A stretch of DNA of 18,722 nucleotides, taken from NCBI GenBank assembly GCA_017622635.1, contig JAGAQS010000252.1:1-18722 (forward strand), given 5' to 3'. This document shows positions 7,732 to 15,463 of the stretch, piece after piece. Each line of letters opens with the position of its first letter. Within the stretch, counting starts at the first letter, position 1. The stretch comes from Ruminococcus sp. GTDB taxonomy: Bacteria; Bacillota; Clostridia; Oscillospirales; Ruminococcaceae. The position numbers were made by a program, and so were the translations under genes. The notes beneath the pieces were generated by a model. That model saw only the letters and a program-made list of their open reading frames with translations, was not told the origin of the DNA and ran no database searches.

Positions 7732-9189
7732 TTATTCGTGATATTCTTCAACCGTAAAATTGCGTGACTGCATTTTTTTAAATCCTGCACGTATTGCAGT
7801 ATCGTCCATTCCTGCCGGTTTGAAAGGCGAAAGAGGGGCAGTATACGGAAAACCGTAATCTTCTGTGGAACATATATTCACAAGTACCGTACAGGCTAGT
7901 ATACTTATTCCGAAAAGTCCGAATATTCCCCCGGCAATAAGAAACGACAATCTTAATATTGTCATTGTGTCGTTGAGTTCGGGGACGACAAAACCGCTTA
8001 TTACAGCGAGTGCGGATATTGTGAGCAGGGGAGTGCTTATCAGTCCTGAATCAACAGCCGAGTCACCTATAATCAGACCGCTTACTATACTTACCGCACC
8101 GCCTACAGGTTTTGGCAGTCGTATACCTGCCTCACGTATAATTTCATACATAAGCAGTACAAAAAGTGATTCCGTAACTATTGAAAGGGGGGCTTTCTGT
8201 TCTGCCTCAACAAGAAGCATTAAAAGCGTACTGTTCAGCAGTTCAGGGTGATATATTACTATTGCTGCATATAATGCAGGAAGAAGTACGGATATAAGAA
8301 AGGCTGAATATTTTATCCAGCGTATAAAAGTGGAGTAATAGGGCTGAAAAGAGTAATCATCAAGCGTCTGAAAACTTTCACAGAAAAGTTTTGGTATTAC
8401 TATTGAAAAAGGTATGCCGTCAATAAGAATTGCCACACGTCCCTCAATAAGCTTTGAACAAAGAACGTCGGGACGTTCTGTAGTACCTGTTGAACTGAAC
8501 AGTTCAAAGTTATTGCTTTCGACGAAAGGTTTTATATAACCTGTTGTGAGAATGGTTTCAAGCTGTATGTTGTCAAGTGACTTGTGTATTCGTTTGAGAA
8601 GTTCAGGGGGGACACGGTCTTTCATGTAACAAAGACATAAATCAGTTCTGCTTTTTTCGCCCTTGACAAATAATTCAAAAACAAGTTCGGGACTTTTTAT
8701 CCTGCGTCTGATAAGTGACATATTTGTGCGGACTGCTTCCACAAATCCCTCATGCGAACCCATTATATTTCCTTCGCCCGACGGTTCTGATATACTGCGT
8801 ACAGCGTACCCCTGTACACCAAAAGCAAGAGCCTTGTTTATTCCGTCGGCTATCAGTACGGCAAAACCCGAATTTATAAGTCTGAAAAGAGAATCATAAT
8901 TTGTTGCTTCGGGACGGTCAACCGAAAGAAGCAGATAATTCTGAATATAGTGAAAAAGTTCGTGAGAGTCTTTTTTTGTGTCAATATTTACAATAGGTTC
9001 GAGGACAAGCTCGGTTATTGTTGAAGTTGAGAGCATACCCTCACAGCACAATAACGCACATTTTATATTGCCTGTTACGAACTCATTTATAAGAACGTCG
9101 GAAGAACCGCCCGAAATTTCCTTGATTTTCTTTATATTCAGCTTTAAATCGGGAATAATGTTCATTTCCTTATAATCCTGCTGTTTCAA
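7732..9189 (-). CDS. gerA: Spore germination protein GerA-type receptor subunit
   Basis: 485 residues, the usual GerA length. The N-terminal soluble part (about 1-285) has the family signatures RSISEPSGEGNIMGSHEGF (131-149) followed by RTNMSLIRRRI, then ERPDVLCSKLIEGRVAILIDG (238-258). Four to five membrane helices follow from about residue 293 (WIKYSAFLISVLLPALYAA), with PVGGAVSIVSGLIIGDSAV between them. The start is TTG at 9189, chosen because GAGGTG lies exactly 5 bases upstream; an ATG 8 codons later has no comparable site. A -10-like TATAAT on the - strand is at 9226-9221 but its -35 (CGGATA) is poor. First gene of the germinant receptor operon. Confidence 0.93.
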   Translation of the reverse strand: MKQQDYKEMNIIPDLKLNIKKIKEISGGSSDVLINEFVTGNIKCALLCCEGMLSTSTITELVLEPIVNIDTKKDSHELFHYIQNYLLLSVDRPEATNYDSLFRLINSGFAVLIADGINKALAFGVQGYAVRSISEPSGEGNIMGSHEGFVEAVRTNMSLIRRRIKSPELVFELFVKGEKSRTDLCLCYMKDRVPPELLKRIHKSLDNIQLETILTTGYIKPFVESNNFELFSSTGTTERPDVLCSKLIEGRVAILIDGIPFSIVIPKLFCESFQTLDDYSFQPYYSTFIRWIKYSAFLISVLLPALYAAIVIYHPELLNSTLLMLLVEAEQKAPLSIVTESLFVLLMYEIIREAGIRLPKPVGGAVSIVSGLIIGDSAVDSGLISTPLLTISALAVISGFVVPELNDTMTILRLSFLIAGGIFGLFGISILACTVLVNICSTEDYGFPYTAPLSPFKPAGMDDTAIRAGFKKMQSRNFTVEEYHE

Positions 9190-9298
9190 TTTTTCACCTC
9201 ATTATAAAAATTATGTCTTTATTATACGCATAATTTCCGTTAATATCCGATACGGGAACGTCATAAAAATTAATTTAATAAAAAATTTCGCAAAACAC

Positions 9299-9327
9299 TT
9301 GAAAAATAAATCATTTGCTGTTATTAT
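9299..9327 (+). promoter_or_regulatory. Likely promoter of the gtrA-like/dusB pair
   Basis: TTGAAA (9299-9304), 17-base spacer, TATTAT (9322-9327), 31 bases before the chosen ATG. A second hexamer TATAAT at 9325-9330 overlaps, but its spacing to TTGAAA is 20. The 169-base gap 9190-9358 also serves the divergent gerA gene. Confidence 0.6.
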
Positions 9328-9358
9328 AATATAAGTATCAGAAAGAAAGGGTTTGAAA

Positions 9359-9835
9359 ATGGAAAAATTAATAAAAGCTGTTGTTTCGATTCTGCCGAAA
9401 CCTTTGCAGGACATATATTATAAATATGAAGAAAAATGGATGTATTTACTTTTTGGCGGATTGACTACTGTTATTTCGATTGTATCAAAATTTGTGATTT
9501 TTGCGATTATTCCGAATAATCCGAAGTGGGAAAATACGACAGGTGTTGTAATATCGTGGATACTGGCGGTAACGTTTGCCTTTTTCACAAATAAAAAGTA
9601 TGTTTTCAAGAGTGAGACGAAAACAAGGGAAGAATTTTGGAAAACTTTCTTTTCTTTCTACGGCGGAAGAATTTCCACACTCATTATGGAATGGGCAATA
9701 TTTGCGGTATTCTGTGACTGGCTTAATGTAAATCAGAAACTTATTACACTTTTAAGTCAGGTAATTATTTTTATTGCAAACTATGTAATAAGTAAGGTCT
9801 TTGTATTCAGAAAGAAAGATGAGCCTGCAAAATGA
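9359..9835 (+). CDS. GtrA-family four-helix membrane protein
   Basis: 158 residues with four membrane helices: about 27-50 (YLLFGGLTTVISIVSKFVIF), 62-80, 95-120 and 126-150. The opening LLFGGLTT and the later FFTNKKYVF are typical of GtrA/DPMS flippase-like proteins, which assist transfer or flipping of lipid-linked sugars in cell surface polysaccharide assembly. The start is ATG at 9359, with AAAGGG 7 bases upstream; a TTG two codons earlier is too near the site. The stop overlaps the start of the dihydrouridine synthase gene (ATGA). The partnership with that gene is positional only. Confidence 0.85.
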   Translation: MEKLIKAVVSILPKPLQDIYYKYEEKWMYLLFGGLTTVISIVSKFVIFAIIPNNPKWENTTGVVISWILAVTFAFFTNKKYVFKSETKTREEFWKTFFSFYGGRISTLIMEWAIFAVFCDWLNVNQKLITLLSQVIIFIANYVISKVFVFRKKDEPAK

Positions 9836-10821
9836 CTGTAAATATAGGAAACGTATCTATTAAAAAAACCGCCGTACTTGCACCTATGGCAAGCGTTGCA
9901 GACCGTGCGTACAGGCTTATGTGCAAAAAATACGGTGCATCATATCTTGTAAGTGAAATGGTATCGGCAAAGGGTATATGCTACAGTGACAGAAAAACCG
10001 CTGAATTGTGTACTGTTACCGACACAGAGCGTCCTATGGCGGTTCAGCTTTTCGGGAGTGAACCCGATTTCATGGCGGAAGCCGTTAAAATCGTACTGCA
10101 ATACAACCCCGATATTATTGATATAAATATGGGCTGTCCCGTTCCGAAAGTGGTGAACATGGGAGCAGGTTCGGCACTTATGAAAAATATAAGACTTGCG
10201 TCCGAAATAACCGAATCTGCTGTGAAGTCTGCGGGGAATGTTCCTGTAACGGTGAAAATCCGTTCAGGCTGGGACAGTGAAAATATAAACGCCGTTGAAA
10301 TGGCAAAGGCTCTTGAAAGTTCGGGAGCGTCTGCCGTTGCGGTTCACGGTCGTACACGTAACCAGATGTACAGCGGTAAGGCAGACCGGAATATTATACG
10401 TGAAGTAAAAAATGCCGTAAAAATTCCCGTAATAGCAAACGGTGACGTTAATGACCTTAAATCATGTATTGATATGTACGAAAAAACAGGCTGTGACCTT
10501 GTTATGATTGGTCGTGGAAGTTACGGAAATCCGTTTGTTTTCCGTGAAATTGATGCATATTTCAGCGGTGAGGACTATACCCCTCCGACAGTCTCAGAAA
10601 AAATGAACGTTATGCTTGAACATATAAGGCTTATAATAAGTATGAGTGAAAAAACAGAAGAGCTTGCAATGCATGAGGCAAGAAAACACGCCGCATGGTA
10701 TATGAACGGTTATTACGGTTCTGCAAAATTCCGTGGACGCTGTTATCAGCTTTCTTCATATGCGGAAGCAGAGGCACTGGCAGAAGAATTTACGGCTCTT
10801 CAGGCATCAGTCGGACGCTGA
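9832..10821 (+). CDS. dusB: tRNA-dihydrouridine synthase, DusB-type
   Basis: 329 residues, TIM-barrel flavoenzyme that reduces uridine to dihydrouridine in the tRNA D-loop with NADPH and FMN. Visible motifs: VLAPMASVADRAYRLM near the N-terminus, INMGCPVPKVVNMGAG with the catalytic Cys at residue 102, VKIRSGWD, AVHGRTRNQMYSG, VIANGDVND, and the phosphate-binding IGRGSYGNPFVF. Length and GDVN/GRGSYGNP fit the DusB group. It is translationally coupled to the GtrA-like gene by an ATGA overlap. No terminator hairpin with a U run follows. Confidence 0.95.
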   Translation: MTVNIGNVSIKKTAVLAPMASVADRAYRLMCKKYGASYLVSEMVSAKGICYSDRKTAELCTVTDTERPMAVQLFGSEPDFMAEAVKIVLQYNPDIIDINMGCPVPKVVNMGAGSALMKNIRLASEITESAVKSAGNVPVTVKIRSGWDSENINAVEMAKALESSGASAVAVHGRTRNQMYSGKADRNIIREVKNAVKIPVIANGDVNDLKSCIDMYEKTGCDLVMIGRGSYGNPFVFREIDAYFSGEDYTPPTVSEKMNVMLEHIRLIISMSEKTEELAMHEARKHAAWYMNGYYGSAKFRGRCYQLSSYAEAEALAEEFTALQASVGR

Positions 10822-10871
10822 TTTTTCTTTAAGTAAAAATGCACAATTTTTGACGCAAAACTTTGTATGAA

Positions 10872-10904
10872 TGACCAAAATCGGTCAATAATAATTTTTG
10901 GTCA
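10872..10904 (+). repeat. Inverted repeat in the dusB-capA intergenic region
   Basis: TGACCAAAA (10872-10880) is a perfect 9-base inverted match to TTTTGGTCA (10896-10904). An inner GGTC (10883-10886) can pair with the same GACC, so two hairpins compete. It could be a weak terminator for dusB or an operator; nothing decides this. Confidence 0.55.
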
Positions 10905-11000
10905 CTTGATTTTTGCCTTAAATACGTTGTTTTCAGAAATTTTATTTTAAAAAAATATGTAATTTTCTGTAAATAATTCAAAATTCATAAAAAAATGTAA

Positions 11001-11029
11001 TTGCAAAAATTGAAATTATGTGATATAAT
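11001..11029 (+). promoter_or_regulatory. Promoter of the capA-like gene
   Basis: TTGCAA (11001-11006), 17-base spacer, TATAAT (11024-11029). The transcript would start near 11036, about 48 bases before the chosen start codon. Confidence 0.75.
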
Positions 11030-11083
11030 GGAAAGGAACAGGGAGTTATTAATATGACAACTTTCTGTAAGGAGATAATGTCA

Positions 11084-12343
11084 ATGAATTTAAAAAAGAT
11101 TTATTCATTTACTGCTGTTGTTTCACTGCTTTCAGCGGTTCTCACAGCTTGCGGAGATAACCAGACGGTCGGTCAGGCAGGTGAAGAAATTCCCGTGCAG
11201 GAAACAACTGTCCAGACTACAACCGAAGAACCTACAACAGAACCGATTCCCGAAGACAAAAGAGTCCATGTCGTTGCGGCAGGTGACAACCTCATTCACT
11301 ATTCGGTTTACAAGAATGCCGAAGCCAATGCTTACGGGCAGGAGGGCGTAAATTACGATTTCAAGCCGATTTATGAGAATGTCAAGTATATTGTTGAGGG
11401 TGCGGACATTGCAATTCTCAATCAGGAAACAATTATTTCTGAAAGTAACCCCGTAAGAGGTGCTGACGGGGGACAGCTTATATTCAACTCGCCTCCCGAA
11501 GTTGCTGATGCCGTTATTGACCTTGGTTTTGACGTTTTCACAATGGCAAACAATCATCTGCTTGACATGGGTGCGTCAGGTCTTGAGGAATCAATAAATT
11601 TCTGGAACAAAAAGGCAGAAGAAAACAATCTTACCGTTCTCGGTGCTTATCTTAACGATGAGGACGCAGAAAATATACGTGTCCGTGAAGTGAACGGCGT
11701 TAAAATTGCTTTCCTTGCATACGCTGAACATATAAACGGTTTTTCAATTCCCGAAGATTCACCGCTGCGTGTTATCATGAACTATGAGGAAGACGTTATT
11801 GAACGTCAGATTAAAAAGGCTGACGAAATGGCAGACGCTGTAATTGTTTCGGCGCACTGGGGCGTTGAAGATACTCACGAAGTTTCGGAGGACAGAATTG
11901 AACTTGCCAATAAAATGGTGAACTGGGGTGCTGATGTTATTCTTGGCTGTCATACCCATACCGCTGAAACTATGGAATGGATTCCGAGAGACGACGGTAC
12001 AAGAGGTTTTGTATACTACTCTATGGGCAATTTTGTGTGTGCACAGACGGATAATTTCAATCTCGTCGGCGAAATGCCCGATTTCGATATAGTTGTTGAC
12101 GGTGCAACAGGTGAAACAAGGCTTGAAGAAGTGGGGGCTATTCCTACTATAGTACACTATGATGACGGAAGTTTCTCAAATCTTAGAGTCTACCCCTACA
12201 GCAAATATACACCTGAACTTGCGGAAAGTCACGGTCTGCCCTATGCTTATCCGGCAGGCACTTACCCACAGTTCAGCTGGGATATAATCAACAGCATAAT
12301 TGAAAACAATATCCCCGAAGAATTCAGAAAACTTGATAAATAA
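11084..12343 (+). CDS. CapA-family (PGA_cap) metallophosphatase-like lipoprotein
   Basis: 419 residues. The signal peptide ends in lipobox AVLTAC with the lipid-bearing Cys at residue 23. A Thr/Glu/Pro-rich spacer (about 30-58) precedes the globular domain. That domain carries the metal-site motifs of the calcineurin-like CapA family: AAGDNLIH (65-72), FDVFTMANNHLLDMG, VSAHWG and GCHTHTAE, then YYSMGNF. CapA homologues act in poly-gamma-glutamate synthesis, but no capB or capC lies here, so the role is open; a cell-surface hydrolase is a fair guess. The start is ATG 11084 because AAGGAG lies 9 bases upstream and the lipoprotein signal starts cleanly; an in-frame ATG at 11054 would add 10 residues. 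Confidence 0.88.
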   Translation: MNLKKIYSFTAVVSLLSAVLTACGDNQTVGQAGEEIPVQETTVQTTTEEPTTEPIPEDKRVHVVAAGDNLIHYSVYKNAEANAYGQEGVNYDFKPIYENVKYIVEGADIAILNQETIISESNPVRGADGGQLIFNSPPEVADAVIDLGFDVFTMANNHLLDMGASGLEESINFWNKKAEENNLTVLGAYLNDEDAENIRVREVNGVKIAFLAYAEHINGFSIPEDSPLRVIMNYEEDVIERQIKKADEMADAVIVSAHWGVEDTHEVSEDRIELANKMVNWGADVILGCHTHTAETMEWIPRDDGTRGFVYYSMGNFVCAQTDNFNLVGEMPDFDIVVDGATGETRLEEVGAIPTIVHYDDGSFSNLRVYPYSKYTPELAESHGLPYAYPAGTYPQFSWDIINSIIENNIPEEFRKLDK

Positions 12344-12353
12344 ATTTATTTAT
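12336..12353. repeat. 18-base AT palindrome over the capA stop
   Basis: ATAAATAAATTTATTTAT is a perfect palindrome that includes the capA stop codon. It is too AT-rich for a strong terminator and has no clear U tract of its own; perhaps a weak one. Confidence 0.5.
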
Positions 12354-12736
12354 TCACATAAATTTAAATAATCACGGTGAAATATACGGTTGTTGACCTG
12401 ATTCATTGTGCAAAGCGTGCAAAAAAATGTTTTCATGTTTAGATAAAATACCAAAATGAATACAAATCTATTTACTTTTTTTTAGTCCTGATATATAATA
12501 AAATCATGAATAAATGTGAGTTTGGATTCATATCTAATCATGGCAGTATGGTTTGTCTTGATTGACGACGTCTGCCGACAGAGCACGTTTTTTGTGAAAG
12601 CAGACCGTTCTGTTCGGCAGTAATGGTTCTGTGTTCTACAGCAAATCCGCAGGGGTTTGAATTAAGACATGATATAATTAAAGGGGCATATGTTCCTTTA
12701 TTATATAACATTAATAAAAGAAGGAGGAAAAATTTA
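12354..12736 (+). promoter_or_regulatory. Long non-coding leader and promoter region of scaC
   Basis: This stretch of nearly 400 bases holds no gene I can support. It contains two promoter candidates: TTTACT (12471-12476), 17 bases, TATAAT (12494-12499); and an extended -10 TGATATAAT (12670-12678). Between them lie two mutually exclusive pairings: GTCTGC (12570-12575) with GCAGAC (12600-12605), and CTGCCGA plus CAGA (12572-12582) with TCTG, a bulged T, and TCGGCAG (12609-12620). A further imperfect palindrome spans 12680-12699, at the start expected for the second promoter. A transcript from the distal promoter would have a structured leader of more than 200 bases. I do not recognise it as a known riboswitch class. 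Confidence 0.5.
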
Positions 12737-13609
12737 ATGAAGGCAAAAAAGATAGTCATCGGAGCAGTATCAGCTGCGATGCTCTCGCTTTCCGTTTGCT
12801 CACTTGCTCCTGTTTTTGCAGCCGGCGAAACAGTGCAGATATCCGTTGGTAAGGCAGAAGTAAAGGCAGGCGAAACTTTTTCAGTTGATGTATCATTATC
12901 CAATGTACCGTCAACAGGTATTCAGAACTGTGATTTTACTGTTAAATATGACAGCAGTCTGGTATCAATTGATTCCGTGAAAGCAGGTGCTCTCGCAAAT
13001 ACAGCGGCTGTAAAGGACGACCCGTCAGCATCTATGCTTCCGATTTTCGACAGTAGTATTGATAAGGAAAATGGTACTGTTAATCTTGTATGGACAACAT
13101 CTCTTGATGATTCTTCATACTGGATGAACGGAGACGGTATATTCTGTACTATTACAGGTACAGCTTCAAAGGACGCAGGTTCTGCAACAGTTCCTTTTGA
13201 AATTGTTCCGACATCACGTGATACCCTTACAGGCTCTAATGTGACAAATGATGTTATAAGTATCGGATATTTCGAAGGTAAGAACGTTGTAAGATACACA
13301 GTTGAAACTTCCAATGGCTCTGTTGTTATCGGAGAGGGCGGAAGCGGTTCAGGAAATACCAATATGGGTGACGCTGACGAAGACGGAGAAGTAAATATCA
13401 ATGATGCTGTATTTATCATGCAGTCAATCGCAAACCCTGACAAGTATAAGCTTACAGAACAGGGTAAACTCAATGCAGACGTTGTTGACAACGGCGGTGG
13501 TGTAACCAACTCTGACGCACTCGCTATCCAGTATGTTGAATCAAAAACAATTACTAATGCTGCTTTCCCGATTACATCGGCAGAACTCGACGCTTTAGGT
13601 GCTGAATAA
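12737..13609 (+). CDS. scaC: Scaffoldin ScaC: one cohesin plus dockerin adaptor
   Basis: 290 residues, start ATG 12737 behind AGGAGG (12722-12727). Signal peptide about 1-28 (MKAKKIVIGAVSAAMLSLSV, then VFA cleavage). A cohesin module spans about 31-198 (TVQISVGKAEVKAGETFSVD to VETSNGSVVIG). After a short Gly/Ser linker, the dockerin covers about 210-275: its first calcium loop is canonical (D212, D214, D216, D223 in GDADEDGEVNIND), while the second (D248 to D260) has one extra residue and a GGG run. In R. flavefaciens, ScaC is an adaptor: its dockerin binds the ScaA cohesin and its own cohesin accepts other enzymes. Gene order before scaA agrees. Confidence 0.92.
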   Translation: MKAKKIVIGAVSAAMLSLSVCSLAPVFAAGETVQISVGKAEVKAGETFSVDVSLSNVPSTGIQNCDFTVKYDSSLVSIDSVKAGALANTAAVKDDPSASMLPIFDSSIDKENGTVNLVWTTSLDDSSYWMNGDGIFCTITGTASKDAGSATVPFEIVPTSRDTLTGSNVTNDVISIGYFEGKNVVRYTVETSNGSVVIGEGGSGSGNTNMGDADEDGEVNINDAVFIMQSIANPDKYKLTEQGKLNADVVDNGGGVTNSDALAIQYVESKTITNAAFPITSAELDALGAE

Positions 13610-13639
13610 TCCAAAGTATATAGTTTTGTTGAAGATTAT

Positions 13640-13669
13640 CTGATTTGTCCCCATACAAAGGAATATAAT
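13640..13669 (+). promoter_or_regulatory. Possible scaA promoter
   Basis: TATAAT at 13664-13669 is clear, but the best -35 (CTGATT at 13640-13645, spacing 18) is poor. It could give scaA a start of its own within the 120-base gap after scaC. Confidence 0.35.
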
Positions 13670-13693
13670 CCCCCAAAAAATTTAAGTTATTAA

Positions 13694-13710
13694 TAGGTTT
13701 TTAAAACCTA
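13694..13710. repeat. Perfect inverted repeat just before the scaA ribosome site
   Basis: TAGGTTTT and AAAACCTA are separated by one T. The repeat ends 3 bases before the AAAGGAA ribosome site of scaA (13714-13720). Confidence 0.6.
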
Positions 13711-13729
13711 AAGAAAGGAATTATTACAA

Positions 13730-15412
13730 ATGAGAAAATTAGTTTCTGCGGCTACTTCACTTGTAATGGCTGCAACAATGGTAAGTGCGGTTGCTCCTGT
13801 CGTAGCAGGTGCTGCTGATGCAAGAAAAGGTCTGTCAATCCTTGCATACAAGGAGGCTACTTTACCGGAGGGCGTAACTGCTGACGGTGCAACAGTTACA
13901 GTTTCTGCTGACGCTATCAAGTCAGGTGACGTTGTTGTTCCGCTCGGTATCTACCTCAGCGAAGAAACACCCGATACAAAGGGTATTGCTGTTAAGGCTA
14001 CTGTAAATTCAGACAATGCTGACGTAAAGAACATCAAGTTCAATGCTTATCAGCCCGGTGCTGATACTTTCTTCGGTGAAGCAAAGACTTTCACAACAAA
14101 AGACGGTACAGAATTTACTACTGACAAGGTTGTAAGCTTTGCAGGTTCATATGCAAAGAGAGGCGGCTATATGGCTCACGGTAAGTATACTATAGCTGTT
14201 GATGATAAGCAGGACGCTGCAGGTACACCGAATGCTTACATAGGTCTTGCATGGAACAACAACGGTTCAAAGTATAAGGATTGGTTCGGCGAAAAGTCAG
14301 ATGATTACCCGATTGTAGTATTTGATGTAATTCTTCCCAAGGGTACTTCGGAAGGCACATATACTATTGATTACTGTAACTATGTAGCAGATAAGGTTCC
14401 TTCAAACCTCCTCGAAACAGTTGAATGGTATGATACATTTGAACACAATAACCTTGACCTCAATAATCTTACAATCAAGATTGGTGATTCTGCTTCAGGT
14501 ACAACAACAACTACTACTACACCGGCAGACACAACAACAACTACTACAACAAATGGTAACGACGGAACAACAACAACAACTACTACAAAGAAAGACGATG
14601 ATAACCCTGTATCTGGCGACTTCGTTGTTGACCTTGTAAATCCTGATTCAGAAGATGGTTACTGGCACGCAAATGCAGGAGACACAGAAGTTTTTGTTGA
14701 TGCACACATCACAACAAATACTGAAGGTCTCAAGGTTGCAGGTTTCTCATTCGACCTTACAGTTGAAGGCGGTATCAAGCTGGTAGATGTTGTAAAGAAG
14801 TGTCCTGCTCTCAATAATTCAGCACTTGTAAGTGACTACAATTCAGGTAACGTAAACGGTACTTCCGAAGGTAAGGACGGCGACGGTCTTACTATAGAAG
14901 ACGGTCCTCTTTTCTATTACACATTTGAAGTACCTGAGGGAACTCCCGACGGACTTTATGAAATCAACTTCACAAAGGCTTTACTCCTGAAAGCTGATAA
15001 GACACCTCACAATGTAGGCGTTAAGAAGGGTTACATTCAGGTAGGCGAAGGCGGTACAACAACAACAACAACTACTACAAAGCCCGATGATACTACAACA
15101 ACTACAACAAAGGCTACAACAACAACTACTACAAATGGCGGTGCAGGTACAACAACAACTTCTACAACTAAGACTCCTGCTCCTGGCGCACCTGTTTACG
15201 GTGATACAAACTGCGATAATCAGGTAAAGATTAACGACGTTGTTCTCCTTAACAAGTACCTCAACGATGCTAAGTCATACAATATCTCTGACCAGGGTAA
15301 ACTCAATGCTGACTGCTACAATCCGAAGAATGGTGAAGAACTCACAGCTGAAGACTCCAAGGCTATTATTCAGAGCATTGTACATCTTGTAGAACTTCCT
15401 GTTAACAAGTAA
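13730..15412 (+). CDS. scaA: Scaffoldin ScaA: N-terminal domain, one cohesin, dockerin
   Basis: 560 residues. Signal peptide about 1-29 (MRKLVSAATSLVMAATMVSA), almost the same as in ScaB. Residues about 32-252 form a domain that does not match the canonical cohesin here but ends in LNNLTIKIG like a cohesin-type beta sandwich. A Thr-rich linker (257-287) leads to a clear cohesin at 297-438 (DFVVDLVNPDSEDGYWHANA to KKGYIQVG). A second Thr linker (443-482) leads to the dockerin at 488-556: first loop D492, N494, D496, D503; second loop from D528 to D542 carries three extra residues. In the family, the cohesin binds enzyme or ScaC dockerins and the dockerin binds ScaB. Strains I recall have two or three ScaA cohesins, so one is few. 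Confidence 0.92.
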   Translation: MRKLVSAATSLVMAATMVSAVAPVVAGAADARKGLSILAYKEATLPEGVTADGATVTVSADAIKSGDVVVPLGIYLSEETPDTKGIAVKATVNSDNADVKNIKFNAYQPGADTFFGEAKTFTTKDGTEFTTDKVVSFAGSYAKRGGYMAHGKYTIAVDDKQDAAGTPNAYIGLAWNNNGSKYKDWFGEKSDDYPIVVFDVILPKGTSEGTYTIDYCNYVADKVPSNLLETVEWYDTFEHNNLDLNNLTIKIGDSASGTTTTTTTPADTTTTTTTNGNDGTTTTTTTKKDDDNPVSGDFVVDLVNPDSEDGYWHANAGDTEVFVDAHITTNTEGLKVAGFSFDLTVEGGIKLVDVVKKCPALNNSALVSDYNSGNVNGTSEGKDGDGLTIEDGPLFYYTFEVPEGTPDGLYEINFTKALLLKADKTPHNVGVKKGYIQVGEGGTTTTTTTTKPDDTTTTTTKATTTTTTNGGAGTTTTSTTKTPAPGAPVYGDTNCDNQVKINDVVLLNKYLNDAKSYNISDQGKLNADCYNPKNGEELTAEDSKAIIQSIVHLVELPVNK

Positions 15413-15434
15413 TCAGCAAAATTAAATAATAATG

Positions 15435-15446
15435 GGGCAATTGCCC
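15435..15446. repeat. Palindrome just before the scaB ribosome site
   Basis: GGGCAATTGCCC is a perfect 12-base palindrome, directly followed by GGAAAGGAA, the scaB ribosome site. As RNA it gives a 4-pair GC stem with loop AAUU. Confidence 0.6.
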
Positions 15447-15463
15447 GGAAAGGAAATGCACAG

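Noticed and set aside
9221..9249. Sporulation-sigma (sigma-G type) promoter for gerA
   Set aside because: GGATA and GTATAA-like boxes exist on the - strand, but spacing and -10 sequence fit the sigma-G pattern poorly; not enough to call.
11054..11083. Upstream ATG as start of the capA-like gene
   Set aside because: The AAGGAG at 11069-11074 lies after it and fits the ATG at 11084, which also begins a typical lipoprotein signal peptide.
12922..13614. Open frame of 230 codons on the - strand opposite scaC
   Set aside because: Antisense to a clear cohesin-dockerin gene; Ser/Pro/Thr-rich low-complexity product typical of a shadow frame.
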